From contig PWID01000254.1 of assembly GCA_003555145.1 (NCBI GenBank), positions 1 to 47,520 of the forward strand: DNA of 47,520 nt. Reading direction: 5' to 3'. Below, piece after piece: positions 10,201 to 16,352 of this stretch. A model generated the notes under the pieces. That model had not been told where the DNA came from, did not search any database, and saw nothing but the letters and a program-made list of their open reading frames with translations. A program made the translations under genes and the position numbers. Position 1 is the stretch's first letter, and every line of letters begins with the position of its first letter. This DNA comes from Balneolia bacterium. Lineage in GTDB: Bacteria > Bacteroidota > Rhodothermia > Balneolales > Cyclonatronaceae.

Positions 10201-10424
10201 TGCCGACCTACCGCTGGATCATCTTCACCACGGCCATGTCGCTGGTCGACGGCTCATCGCACCGCTTGCCGGGCTGGGGCGTCTACACGTTCGATGATGA
10301 CAACCTCGAGCTAACTGGGGTAGAACCTGAAATTGAGGTCCGGAATACGTTCCATGATCTGCTTAATGACCTCGACCCTCAACTGGATGAAGCTATTCGT
10401 TATATCATGAATCAGCGGGAATAA
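7281..10424 (+). CDS. Secreted tricorn-like S41 family protease
   Basis: A 1047-aa protein with a signal peptide ending LFAQ, so it is periplasmic or secreted. Residues of about 28-560 carry repeated TolB/PD40-type beta-propeller blades (PSPDGNSVIFTFEGDLW, FSPDGRHIAFS, WSPDGRFLAF, FSPDGKYLYFNTD). A PDZ domain follows at about 750-840, then the S41 catalytic region. By analogy with archaeal tricorn protease (Ser-His pair, catalytic Ser followed by Asp), the likely catalytic residues are His735 in NSSHMG and Ser954 in NEQSLSDAE. The closing part, LTGVEPEIEV, also fits. Length and order match tricorn homologues that degrade peptides, here outside the cytoplasm. It is the last gene before a strong shared terminator. 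Confidence 0.92.
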   Translation: MFLKRLCALATLFLVSGSMLFAQDSQNELYFLSHPAPSPDGNSVIFTFEGDLWRVSSDGGQASRLTGMAGEETHARFSPDGRHIAFSASQDGTTSVYTMPVEGGDITRLTWHDGSNLVNSWSWDSQSVRFSSDRYNYIDSYEVGINGSTPKRLINDHFFNLPHDIAEHPETGDFYFTDTWESFRFYERKRYRGPFNPVIRSYNPYTDTYTEHTTHDGKNMWPSIDKNGVVYYVSDVYNNEYNLYRLADGEPEQLTSFDHSIKYPQVSADGSTVVFEKNYQLWKYDVSSGESTLIPVFLNRNPTLQLPVSFSTTASITGFDVSPDNKKLAFISRGELFVSDTNGEFVRQMPTHTGERVSEVIWVSDDELMYTQTWRGYHNLFMIRATGDGPERQMTELEMHHRNLTPSPEKDRVAYIRGRNDVMSFNIQSVSSTMLHQDELWSFRNQSLNWSPDGRFLAFNAYRFFERDILVYDFDESDVFNLTQTGVTENAPFFSPDGKYLYFNTDRIQPVYPMGTSDSNIWRMALTTQQRPVRLEEFDSLFTSDEDENDNGDEPEVSVLIEYEELHRRWEQITSHNGSQAGPFVITDGKKHTIVYGSAHDAQGPSLWKTVIEPFKAPVTSKFEDVRTMSTNIKSANGSYYLLIGGTIHSLNIGAGSSSAIRIQHSFSRDLKSEFHQIFHETWANLEENFYDEDFHGRDWRALRSHYAQFLPFINSRSDLRTLTNDMLGELNSSHMGFSSSGAEESLYYTSTSLGTGIVFKNDDPFVFDRIIKASNAELFGLSEELEQGDVLRAVNGNRVDFESNRERYFSSPGGNQELELTFMRGRAEFTLRLESQTSASVRNLLYDEWMHARQNIVDEQSNRSIAYIHMKNMGGGELRHFQQELARQFVHRDGLILDLRYNRGGNVHDEVINALSRQTYLNWQYRGGERTGQPNFAPSDKPIVVLINEQSLSDAEMAAAGLRELGIGTLIGMPTYRWIIFTTAMSLVDGSSHRLPGWGVYTFDDDNLELTGVEPEIEVRNTFHDLLNDLDPQLDEAIRYIMNQRE

Positions 10425-10445
10425 CACATCAAAGTTTTAGCACAA

Positions 10446-10482
10446 AAAAAAGGCTTCACCCAAATCAGGTGAAGCCTTTTTT
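10446..10482. terminator. Bidirectional terminator between tricorn-like protease and alkaline phosphatase genes
   Basis: A perfect 15-bp stem (10446-10460 with 10468-10482), AAAAAAGGCTTCACC and its complement, with a 7-nt loop. The A and T tracts let it act on both strands, serving the two convergent genes that end at 10424 and 10507. Confidence 0.95.
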
Positions 10483-10506
10483 GTTTATCAGTATATACTA
10501 ATGATG

Positions 10507-11982
10507 CTATCCTGTGTACGCAGGGGCCTCGACCCCGGCCGCTTCAAGCATAAGATCAAACAGATCGGTATTTCGTGTGAACGCACCAATCGAGCTGCTT
10601 CCCGGCCCGGCAACGGCTAACTCCACGTAATCGGCCGTGTGTACGCTTCCCGTAAACGCAATACTCGTATGGTTCGACATGATGTCGCCAAGTACGTTTG
10701 CAGGCCTTTCCTTCATTTGGTAGGCAGCGCGGAAATTGCCACGAAGAGCATCATAGAGCATTTGCGCATGGGCACGTTCCACTTCAATACCGGTTGCTGT
10801 ACCAATCCTTGACCTGATGTCAGAAATAGAGGAAGAGTCATTTAGCTCGCTCATGATCCAGTTGTTCGTGTAGGTAAACGACTGAAGCTTATCGAAATTA
10901 GGTACAGAATCATCATAGCGTGATCCAGCGGCGTTCAAAGCAGGGTTAGCGTTACCATGGTCAGTAGTGATAATCACCAGCGTTTCATCCGGGTGCTCTT
11001 CGTAAAAATCGAAAGCTACTTTAATCGCTTCATCAAAAGCCAGCTGATCGTACACCAAACCTGTTCCGTCCATTGTGTGCGCAGCGTGGTCTACACGGCC
11101 GCCTTCAATTTGCATAATGAAACCATCTCCTGACGCGTACAAGTTATCAATGGCGTATTTCGACATCTCAGCAAGTGTTGGTACGTTTTCGGCCAGGTCT
11201 GGCGTGTTGGCGTGATCCAGCGAATACGGCAGGTGATGATCGGTAAATACACCAAGCGTTCTTTCGAAGCCGTTAGCAGATCCCAACTCTCCCTTTGTCC
11301 GCGCAACTTTATACCCTTTATCGGCAAAGGCAGCATACATATCGCGGCCGTCTTCGCGCCGATCCGGACTAAAATGAATATTTCCTCCACCTAAAACGAT
11401 GTCGAACTCACGCTCGTAATACTGCTGCGCAATTTCATCTTCCATACCCCTCCTTGGTACATTTGCGGAGAAACCTGCTGGTGTGGCATGTGTAACTTTT
11501 GTTGTGGTAACCAGGCCAGTTTTCCGGCCGGCACTTTTAAAAATTGGCAGAATCGGCTCGAACTCTGTGCCGTCCTCGGCCATATTTACGTTGCCGTTGT
11601 AGATACGTTGCCCGCACCCCCATGATGAAGCTGCAGCGGCGGAATCCGGTACGTTAGAGTTACCCGTCGTCATATCCATAAGCCCGCGCGTTACTTTCCC
11701 TTCTTCGTAGAGAGAAATCCATTTAGATGGGCGGCCGTGCATGCGACGGCTCATAAGATCGGCCATCTGCAGGGTTCCATGGCTCATCCCGTCGGACACT
11801 AAAAAGATAATGTACTTGGCTTTCCCCGAATAGTTCTGACCATTTCGCCCGGCTGCACTTCCATCAGCGCAGGAAGTTACCAGACCGCCGGTACCTGCAA
11901 TAAGACCGCCAAGTGCACCAAACTTAAGGAAGTCCCGGCGATTAAAACCTGATGATGATTTATTATTCGAATCGTTTGACAT
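10507..11982 (-). CDS. Alkaline phosphatase, Tat-exported (PhoA family)
   Basis: A 491-aa metal-dependent phosphomonoesterase. The N-terminus has a twin-arginine signal (NRRDFLKFGALGG) followed by a small hydrophobic stretch ending LVTSC, so it may be a Tat-exported lipoprotein. The metal-site DGMS occurs early, the nucleophile is Ser114 in VPDSAAAAS, and the later TTDHGN and the His of GRVDHAAH and TGSVHTADY bind zinc and activate catalysis in this family. It probably releases phosphate from organic esters outside the cytoplasm. A GTG lies one codon upstream; I took the ATG. The E. coli PhoA cysteine pattern is not conserved. No Pho-box was identified. Confidence 0.93.
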   Translation of the reverse strand: MSNDSNNKSSSGFNRRDFLKFGALGGLIAGTGGLVTSCADGSAAGRNGQNYSGKAKYIIFLVSDGMSHGTLQMADLMSRRMHGRPSKWISLYEEGKVTRGLMDMTTGNSNVPDSAAAASSWGCGQRIYNGNVNMAEDGTEFEPILPIFKSAGRKTGLVTTTKVTHATPAGFSANVPRRGMEDEIAQQYYEREFDIVLGGGNIHFSPDRREDGRDMYAAFADKGYKVARTKGELGSANGFERTLGVFTDHHLPYSLDHANTPDLAENVPTLAEMSKYAIDNLYASGDGFIMQIEGGRVDHAAHTMDGTGLVYDQLAFDEAIKVAFDFYEEHPDETLVIITTDHGNANPALNAAGSRYDDSVPNFDKLQSFTYTNNWIMSELNDSSSISDIRSRIGTATGIEVERAHAQMLYDALRGNFRAAYQMKERPANVLGDIMSNHTSIAFTGSVHTADYVELAVAGPGSSSIGAFTRNTDLFDLMLEAAGVEAPAYTG

Positions 11983-12017
11983 CACATATATATTAAATTC
12001 CGGTTGGTTTCGTCGGT

Positions 12018-12025
12018 CAAATATA
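12018..12025 (-). promoter_or_regulatory. Bacteroidota-type -7 element of the alkaline phosphatase gene
   Basis: On the minus strand this is TATATTTG, a perfect TAnnTTTG match placed about 36 nt before the start codon. No matching TTTG -33 box is visible at 19-21 nt, which may mean an activator is needed. Confidence 0.5.
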
Positions 12026-12113
12026 TGTTATATGAGCCAGTTTTGTATTAATAAATAGTAAAACAAGTACGACCGAAACTACTTTTTATACACTGATGTG
12101 AACCGGACAAAAA

Positions 12114-12144
12114 AAAGCCTGTTTCAAAAAATGAAACAGGCTTT
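12114..12144 (-). terminator. Terminator of the PID-CTERM protein gene
   Basis: A 12-bp perfect stem (12114-12125 with 12133-12144; AAAGCCTGTTTC) with a 7-nt loop. On the minus strand it is followed by a run of T, and it lies about 30 nt after the stop at 12175. Confidence 0.9.
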
Positions 12145-12174
12145 CGGAAAATGAAGTGAAAGGCGTTGCTAAAC

Positions 12175-12384
12175 TTATTCCGCCTTTCTGTTTTTGCGAA
12201 ATTTATTGATTGCGTATGCACCGCCAGCGGCAGCAAGTAAACCAAGACCACCATCGATAGGCACTTGATCAGGTTCTCCTGGAAACCCGGGAGGCTGACT
12301 TAGAGCATCCGCCGCGAACTCCGGCATTAGGGTAATTGCGAAGATGATAACTGTTGCAGTAAATATAGTAACGAGCTTCTTCAT
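12175..12384 (-). CDS. PID-CTERM sorting-domain small protein
   Basis: A 69-aa protein made almost only of sorting signals: an N-terminal signal peptide (MKKLVTIFTATVIIFAIT), a short Pro-rich linker (QPPGFPGEPDQ), then VPIDGGLGLLAAAGGAYAI and a basic tail (NKFRKNRKAE). The PIDGG motif, hydrophobic helix and basic cluster form the tripartite C-terminal pattern seen in Bacteroidota PID-CTERM proteins, thought to be a sorting signal like PEP-CTERM. The mature part would be only about 20 residues. It has its own promoter and terminator, so it is an independent unit. Function unknown; no sorting enzyme is visible in this window. Confidence 0.8.
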   Translation of the reverse strand: MKKLVTIFTATVIIFAITLMPEFAADALSQPPGFPGEPDQVPIDGGLGLLAAAGGAYAINKFRKNRKAE

Positions 12385-12418
12385 CGGATATGAAATTAGT
12401 TTTGTGAAATTTATAATG

Positions 12419-12450
12419 CAAAAATATTTAAACGAACCATCGATTGCAAA
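12419..12450 (-). promoter_or_regulatory. Promoter of the PID-CTERM gene (TTTG-N20-TATTTTTG)
   Basis: On the minus strand TTTG (12450-12447) is followed after exactly 20 nt by TATTTTTG (12426-12419), a full match to the Bacteroidota -33/-7 consensus and spacing. It predicts a leader of about 30 nt. This is the best promoter in the window. Confidence 0.8.
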
Positions 12451-12457
12451 TGCAATC
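12442..12457. promoter_or_regulatory. Operator-like palindrome over the -33 box
   Basis: GATTGCA-AA-TGCAATC is a perfect 7-2-7 inverted repeat lying on top of the -33 element of the PID-CTERM gene promoter. A dimeric repressor or activator could bind here; no regulator gene is adjacent. Confidence 0.55.
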
Positions 12458-12534
12458 TAACAAATAATGCGTTTATTTTTATCAAATGTCTCAAAAAGCC
12501 AAACACTTTATTTTTGGCACGTTAGAACCCCATT

Positions 12535-12573
12535 TAGATAATCTGCCCGTTGGAAAAACAGGCAGATTATCTA
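12535..12573. repeat. Perfect 13-bp inverted repeat after fumC
   Basis: TAGATAATCTGCC (12535-12547) and its complement (12561-12573) flank a 13-nt loop, starting 12 nt after the fumarase stop. There is no T tract on either side, so it is not a classic intrinsic terminator; it may be a 3' mRNA-stabilising hairpin or a factor-dependent end. Confidence 0.7.
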
Positions 12574-12585
12574 GCCGGTAATGAA

Positions 12586-13986
12586 TTACTCGGTAAAACC
12601 GCCTGATGTCATTTTAATCGGGTCGAGTGCTTTATCGAGTTCCGCTTCACTTAAGTCCGTCATTTCGAGAGCTACATCCTTGAGTGCGCGGTCTTCCGCG
12701 AAAGCTTTCTTCGCAATTTTAGCCGCAAGATCGTAGCCAATAATAGGATTAAGGGCTGTAACCAATATTGGGTTTTTAGAGACTTTTTCAGCAATTAGCG
12801 CCTCACGGACAACAATTTTGGATACCGATAATTCCGCGAAGTTTGCTGCTCCGTTAGCAAGAAGGCGAATGGATTGCAGCAGGTTATGCGCTACTACCGG
12901 CAGCATTACGTTTAGTTCAAAATTTCCGTTAATACCTGATATACTAATGGCCGTATCATTGCCGATTACCTGAGCACAGATCATGTTCGTTGATTCTTCA
13001 ATCACCGGATTTACTTTACCAGGCATAATAGATGAGCCCGGCTGCAGGGCCGCCAGCTGAATTTCACCGATACCGCTGTTAGGTCCGGAGTTCATCCATC
13101 TCAGATCGTTGGAGATTTTCATCATGCTTACGGCAATAGTTTTTAGCTGCCCGCTAAAATCTACAGGTGCATCGACGGTTGCCTGAGCTTCGAAATGGTT
13201 CACGGCCTCACGAAACTTAAATCCAGTATATTCGGACAATTTATCTGCTACTTTTCGGCCAAAATCTTTGTGGGTATTAATTCCGGTCCCGACCGCCGTT
13301 CCGCCCTGGGGCAGCTCAAGCAAACGTGGAAGTGCAGTTTTAACCCGCTCAATACCAAGCTCCAGCTGGCGTGCATAGCCACCAAACTCCTGCTCAATAG
13401 TTACAGGCATAGCGTCCATAAGGTGAGTCCGCCCGGTTTTAACCACATGCGCATACTCTTTACCTTTAGCAAGGAATGCATCATGAAGTGTTTTGAGAGA
13501 CGGAATAAGGCTGGAATTCGCTGATATAACAGCTGCAACCCGTATAGCCGTAGGAATAACGTCGTTTGAACTCTGACCGAAATTTACATGGTCGTTAGGA
13601 TGCACCTTTTTGTCGGTGATGCCTTTTTCTTTTAAAATCTGATTGGCACGGTTAGAAACCACCTCATTCGTATTCATATTGGTTGAGGTACCCGACCCTG
13701 TTTGAAATATATCCAGGGGGAAATGCTCATTAAGCGTACCTGTTACAATTTCGTCGCAAGCCAGAGAAATAGCCTCTGCGAGATCTTTATCTACTAAACC
13801 AAGTTCACTGTTTACTTCTGCACAAGCTTTTTTTATGTACCCTACCGCCTGTATAAACTCTGAACTAAACCGAATACCGCTGATAGGAAAATTTTCGACA
13901 GCACGCTGAGTTTGTGCCGAGTATAATGCTCCGGCGGGCACTTTAATTTCGCCCATGGAGTCTTTTTCGATTCTATAATCGCTCAT
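12586..13986 (-). CDS. fumC: Class II fumarate hydratase
   Basis: A 466-aa cytosolic enzyme of the TCA cycle that interconverts fumarate and malate. It belongs to the fumarase/aspartase superfamily: TGSGTSTNMNTNEV near residue 100 (substrate binding), TGRTHLMDAMP in the middle, and the signature GSSIMPGKVNPV that carries the catalytic Ser. Length equals usual class II fumarases, with no cofactor needed. The superfamily also holds aspartase, but GSGT rather than GAGT in the first motif and the overall pattern favour fumarase. A GGAAGGAG sequence lies about 18 nt upstream of the ATG, too far to be a clear Shine-Dalgarno, and sits in a GCTCC/GGAGC hairpin. It appears monocistronic. Confidence 0.93.
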   Translation of the reverse strand: MSDYRIEKDSMGEIKVPAGALYSAQTQRAVENFPISGIRFSSEFIQAVGYIKKACAEVNSELGLVDKDLAEAISLACDEIVTGTLNEHFPLDIFQTGSGTSTNMNTNEVVSNRANQILKEKGITDKKVHPNDHVNFGQSSNDVIPTAIRVAAVISANSSLIPSLKTLHDAFLAKGKEYAHVVKTGRTHLMDAMPVTIEQEFGGYARQLELGIERVKTALPRLLELPQGGTAVGTGINTHKDFGRKVADKLSEYTGFKFREAVNHFEAQATVDAPVDFSGQLKTIAVSMMKISNDLRWMNSGPNSGIGEIQLAALQPGSSIMPGKVNPVIEESTNMICAQVIGNDTAISISGINGNFELNVMLPVVAHNLLQSIRLLANGAANFAELSVSKIVVREALIAEKVSKNPILVTALNPIIGYDLAAKIAKKAFAEDRALKDVALEMTDLSEAELDKALDPIKMTSGGFTE

Positions 13987-14159
13987 TGTAATAACTCGTT
14001 TTTTGCTCCTTCCGGAGCGTTAATGTTAATTTCGAGATCAATCTTTGGTCATCTGTATTAATATCCCAATTATGGCCCTGTGATCTCATCTTATTTGTTT
14101 CTAATGGTATTTGAATATCAAGGTTAAGATACGGAATTAAGGACTTTTACTGAAAAAAT

Positions 14160-14172
14160 GCTTTCAGAAAGC
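14160..14172 (-). terminator. Weak terminator overlapping the anmK stop codon
   Basis: On the minus strand the sequence GCTTT-CTG-AAAGC is followed by ATTTTTT. The stem is only 5 bp and contains the TGA stop codon of the kinase gene in its loop region. It is compact but has the right layout for an intrinsic terminator. Confidence 0.4.
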
Positions 14173-15381
14173 AGCCGGTTTTGAGATGTCTGATGGGAGT
14201 GAAATTTTTCCCAGACGGATTAACTTATCCGGAGCAAATATGGGCAAGCCTGTTGTAAATAGAGTACAAAAGCCTAAATAGGCAAACAGCTGTGCTTCCT
14301 TATGATCCGCAGAACCTCCCTTTTCATCAATATTATATACAGGGTAACGCAGTTCTTTTTTTAGCAAATTTATGAGGTGATGGTTTCTCACCCCGCCACC
14401 GCTCACAATAATGTCTGCTTTTTCACCTGATGGAACATGCTTACGAATACAATCGGATATGGTTTTTGCGCTCAGGGCTGCTAACGTAGCCATCAGATCT
14501 TTTGATGAGGGCTGGTCGAGTCCCGCTTTTGTAAGTACCCGCATCACCCAGTTCAGGTTAAACAACTCCGGGCCGGTAGATTTTGGAAACGGACGTTTGA
14601 AGTAGGGATTATCGGCCAGAATTTCCAGCAGGTGTTCATCAACCTTTCCCGAAGCTGCTATTTTGCCGCCTTCGTCATATTTCATCCCGTCCTTAATTTC
14701 TGACGCCAGCTGATCCATGATTTTATTACCAGGACCCGTGTCGCCATACACAATTTCATGAAGCTCATGTTCCGGCTGGACAATCGTGATATTAGCTATT
14801 CCGCCAATATTGAGCAGTACTCTTGTCTTCGAATCATCCCTGAAATAGGCATGATCAAACAATGGTGCCAGAGGTGCCCCCTCCCCGCCTGCGGCTATAT
14901 GGCGGGCTCGGAAATCACTCACTACAGCCATACCCGTAAGCTCCGATAATAAATCGGAATCTGTAGATTGATATGTACAAACCATGGGATGCGGAATAGA
15001 GACGCGGTTGTGGTATAGCGTTTGACCGTGAGACGCAATGAAACAAACCTCTTCGCGTGCTATGTACCATTCGGATAGCTTATCAAGCAGGGATTCGGCG
15101 GTAAAAGCGGCCAGATTTTGGCCAAGTATCAAAACCTCTTCCAGATCGGCTTTTTTTTCGAAGCTATGAAGCTTTAGTTTTTTTTGAAGCTTTTCCGGAA
15201 ATGGTATTGTTGTTCCTTCGAGCAGTTTTATAACCGGTCTCACAGGTTCAACAGGACTGAACTCAAATCTGCACAATACCATATCCAGCCCATCCTGGGA
15301 AGTGCCAGACTGAATCCCGATACCCAGAATGCCGGTTCCGGATTTGGCTTGATACAAAGGTTTGTTAAAGAAAAACGACAT
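14164..15381 (-). CDS. anmK: Anhydro-N-acetylmuramic acid kinase
   Basis: A 405-aa cytosolic kinase that opens the 1,6-anhydro ring of anhydroMurNAc and phosphorylates it to MurNAc-6-P during peptidoglycan recycling. It belongs to the ASKHA fold. Visible family motifs are GIQSGTSQDGLD at the N-terminus (ATP phosphate loop), VCFIASHGQT, LNIGGIANIT and GDTGPGNKIMD, which holds the catalytic Asp region, followed by the late VSGGGVRN. At 405 aa it is slightly longer than the usual 360-390, mainly because of N-terminal residues before GIGIQSGT. A weak AAGGA lies upstream of the ATG. No MurQ or AmpG gene is nearby, so the rest of the recycling route must be elsewhere. Confidence 0.93.
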   Translation of the reverse strand: MSFFFNKPLYQAKSGTGILGIGIQSGTSQDGLDMVLCRFEFSPVEPVRPVIKLLEGTTIPFPEKLQKKLKLHSFEKKADLEEVLILGQNLAAFTAESLLDKLSEWYIAREEVCFIASHGQTLYHNRVSIPHPMVCTYQSTDSDLLSELTGMAVVSDFRARHIAAGGEGAPLAPLFDHAYFRDDSKTRVLLNIGGIANITIVQPEHELHEIVYGDTGPGNKIMDQLASEIKDGMKYDEGGKIAASGKVDEHLLEILADNPYFKRPFPKSTGPELFNLNWVMRVLTKAGLDQPSSKDLMATLAALSAKTISDCIRKHVPSGEKADIIVSGGGVRNHHLINLLKKELRYPVYNIDEKGGSADHKEAQLFAYLGFCTLFTTGLPIFAPDKLIRLGKISLPSDISKPAAF

Positions 15382-15404
15382 CCAATTTTCGTCCTTTAAA
15401 TCCG

Positions 15405-15412
15405 TAATTTAG
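15405..15412 (+). promoter_or_regulatory. Possible -7 element of the 73-aa protein gene
   Basis: TAATTTAG fits the TAnnTTxG variant seen elsewhere in the window and lies about 57 nt before the start at 15469. No -33 box is clear. Confidence 0.25.
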
Positions 15413-15468
15413 ACATTAGTGATTACATCACACTCCAAGCTAAGAATAAACATTAAATAAAGAGACGT

Positions 15469-15690
15469 ATGGAAGAAGAAATTTCAGTAGACGAACTTGC
15501 CCGTGAAATGGCCGCCGTTTTCGGAACAAAAGAATACCAGATTACCATAGACAGCTTTCGCGAAATCCTTTACATTCGTATAAAAGGTTTGTCTTCTTTC
15601 ACAGATGACAAGATAAATGAGCTGGCAAGCCCCCTTCTGGACGAAATCGAGTCTGATTTTGAAGAAATAATCCTTCTTGATTTGGATTAA
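15469..15690 (+). CDS. Small acidic protein of unknown function
   Basis: A 73-aa protein, strongly acidic (about 20 Asp/Glu, few basic residues), no cysteine, no membrane segment or signal peptide. The start MEEEISVDELAREMAAVF looks like an amphipathic helix, and the C-terminus ends EEIILLDLD. It may fold with mixed alpha/beta (ILYIRIKG could be a strand). The small size and acidity suggest a cytosolic adaptor or anti-factor, but no family is recognised. It lies divergent to the AnmK gene, with 87 nt between the two starts. Confidence 0.6.
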   Translation: MEEEISVDELAREMAAVFGTKEYQITIDSFREILYIRIKGLSSFTDDKINELASPLLDEIESDFEEIILLDLD

Positions 15691-15926
15691 ACACTGTTTT
15701 CTTATTACAGCTAAAAAAACAGCCAAAAACCCGCTTTTTTTAACTCAATTAACAATTAATTCATACTAATTGTCTGAAATGTTCGTATATTAAACAAGTG
15801 ATTGAAACAGCGGGGTTAACTAAAGTATTATTAAACCTTACTCCACTGCATCGCAATCGTTCTTATTTTAGTATTTTTATATTCTGACAACCTTCGCACA
15901 AACTATTAAATAACATTTATTTCCCC

Positions 15927-15932
15927 GGAGGT
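15927..15932 (+). promoter_or_regulatory. Strong ribosome binding site GGAGGT
   Basis: GGAGGT is a near-perfect anti-16S match, 5 nt before the ATG at 15938. Most genes in this window lack such a site, so it stands out and decides the start of the 41-aa ORF. Confidence 0.7.
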
Positions 15933-15937
15933 AACAA

Positions 15938-16063
15938 ATGAACACGAATCTGACCATCCGCAAAAACAATCTTCACGATTTCGACCGCTATCACAGCAAC
16001 TGGAACCGCATAATCAGAAACTATATTCGTTCTTTTTTCAGTGCGATTTTCAGAATAAAGTAG
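15938..16063 (+). CDS. Candidate 41-aa basic small protein
   Basis: A short frame beginning MNTNLTIRKNNLHDFDRYHS and ending YIRSFFSAIFRIK, then a stop. It is basic and aromatic, with a C-terminal part that could form an amphipathic helix (RNYIRSFFSAIFRIK). Three things support it: a strong GGAGGT site 5 nt upstream, an intergenic space of nearly 250 nt before it with room for a promoter, and a strong terminator about 75 nt downstream. It is unlike any family I recognise. It could be a small membrane-active or regulatory peptide; an alternative is that the region is mainly a small RNA. Confidence 0.5.
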   Translation: MNTNLTIRKNNLHDFDRYHSNWNRIIRNYIRSFFSAIFRIK

Positions 16064-16136
16064 CAAAGACCTTTCATACGATAGATATGTTAGATTAGAT
16101 TGATTCATAAGATTAGTTGTTAGTTATGTTTGGGAG

Positions 16137-16170
16137 CCCCGGTCATGGAAATTGGCCGGGGTTTTTTTTT
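16137..16170 (+). terminator. Strong intrinsic terminator after the 41-aa ORF
   Basis: A 9-bp GC-rich stem (CCCCGGTCA 16137-16145 with TGGCCGGGG 16153-16161, one G-U pair), 7-nt loop, then nine T. Its only upstream plus-strand partners are the 41-aa ORF and, further away, the 73-aa gene. Confidence 0.93.
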
Positions 16171-16352
16171 GCCTTTTTATCCAAGACACAGTTTCCATAA
16201 TTATGCAAACTCGCAATTCATGGTATTGAGCTTTAGCAGCAAATTAAATTCAAATCGCACTATGGATGAACCGTTGGTGTTATGTATTTTAGGAAGCTTA
16301 TCATTAATCACTTATTTCAACTCCTCCGCAGCCTGTCTGCAACTTCTCCAAT

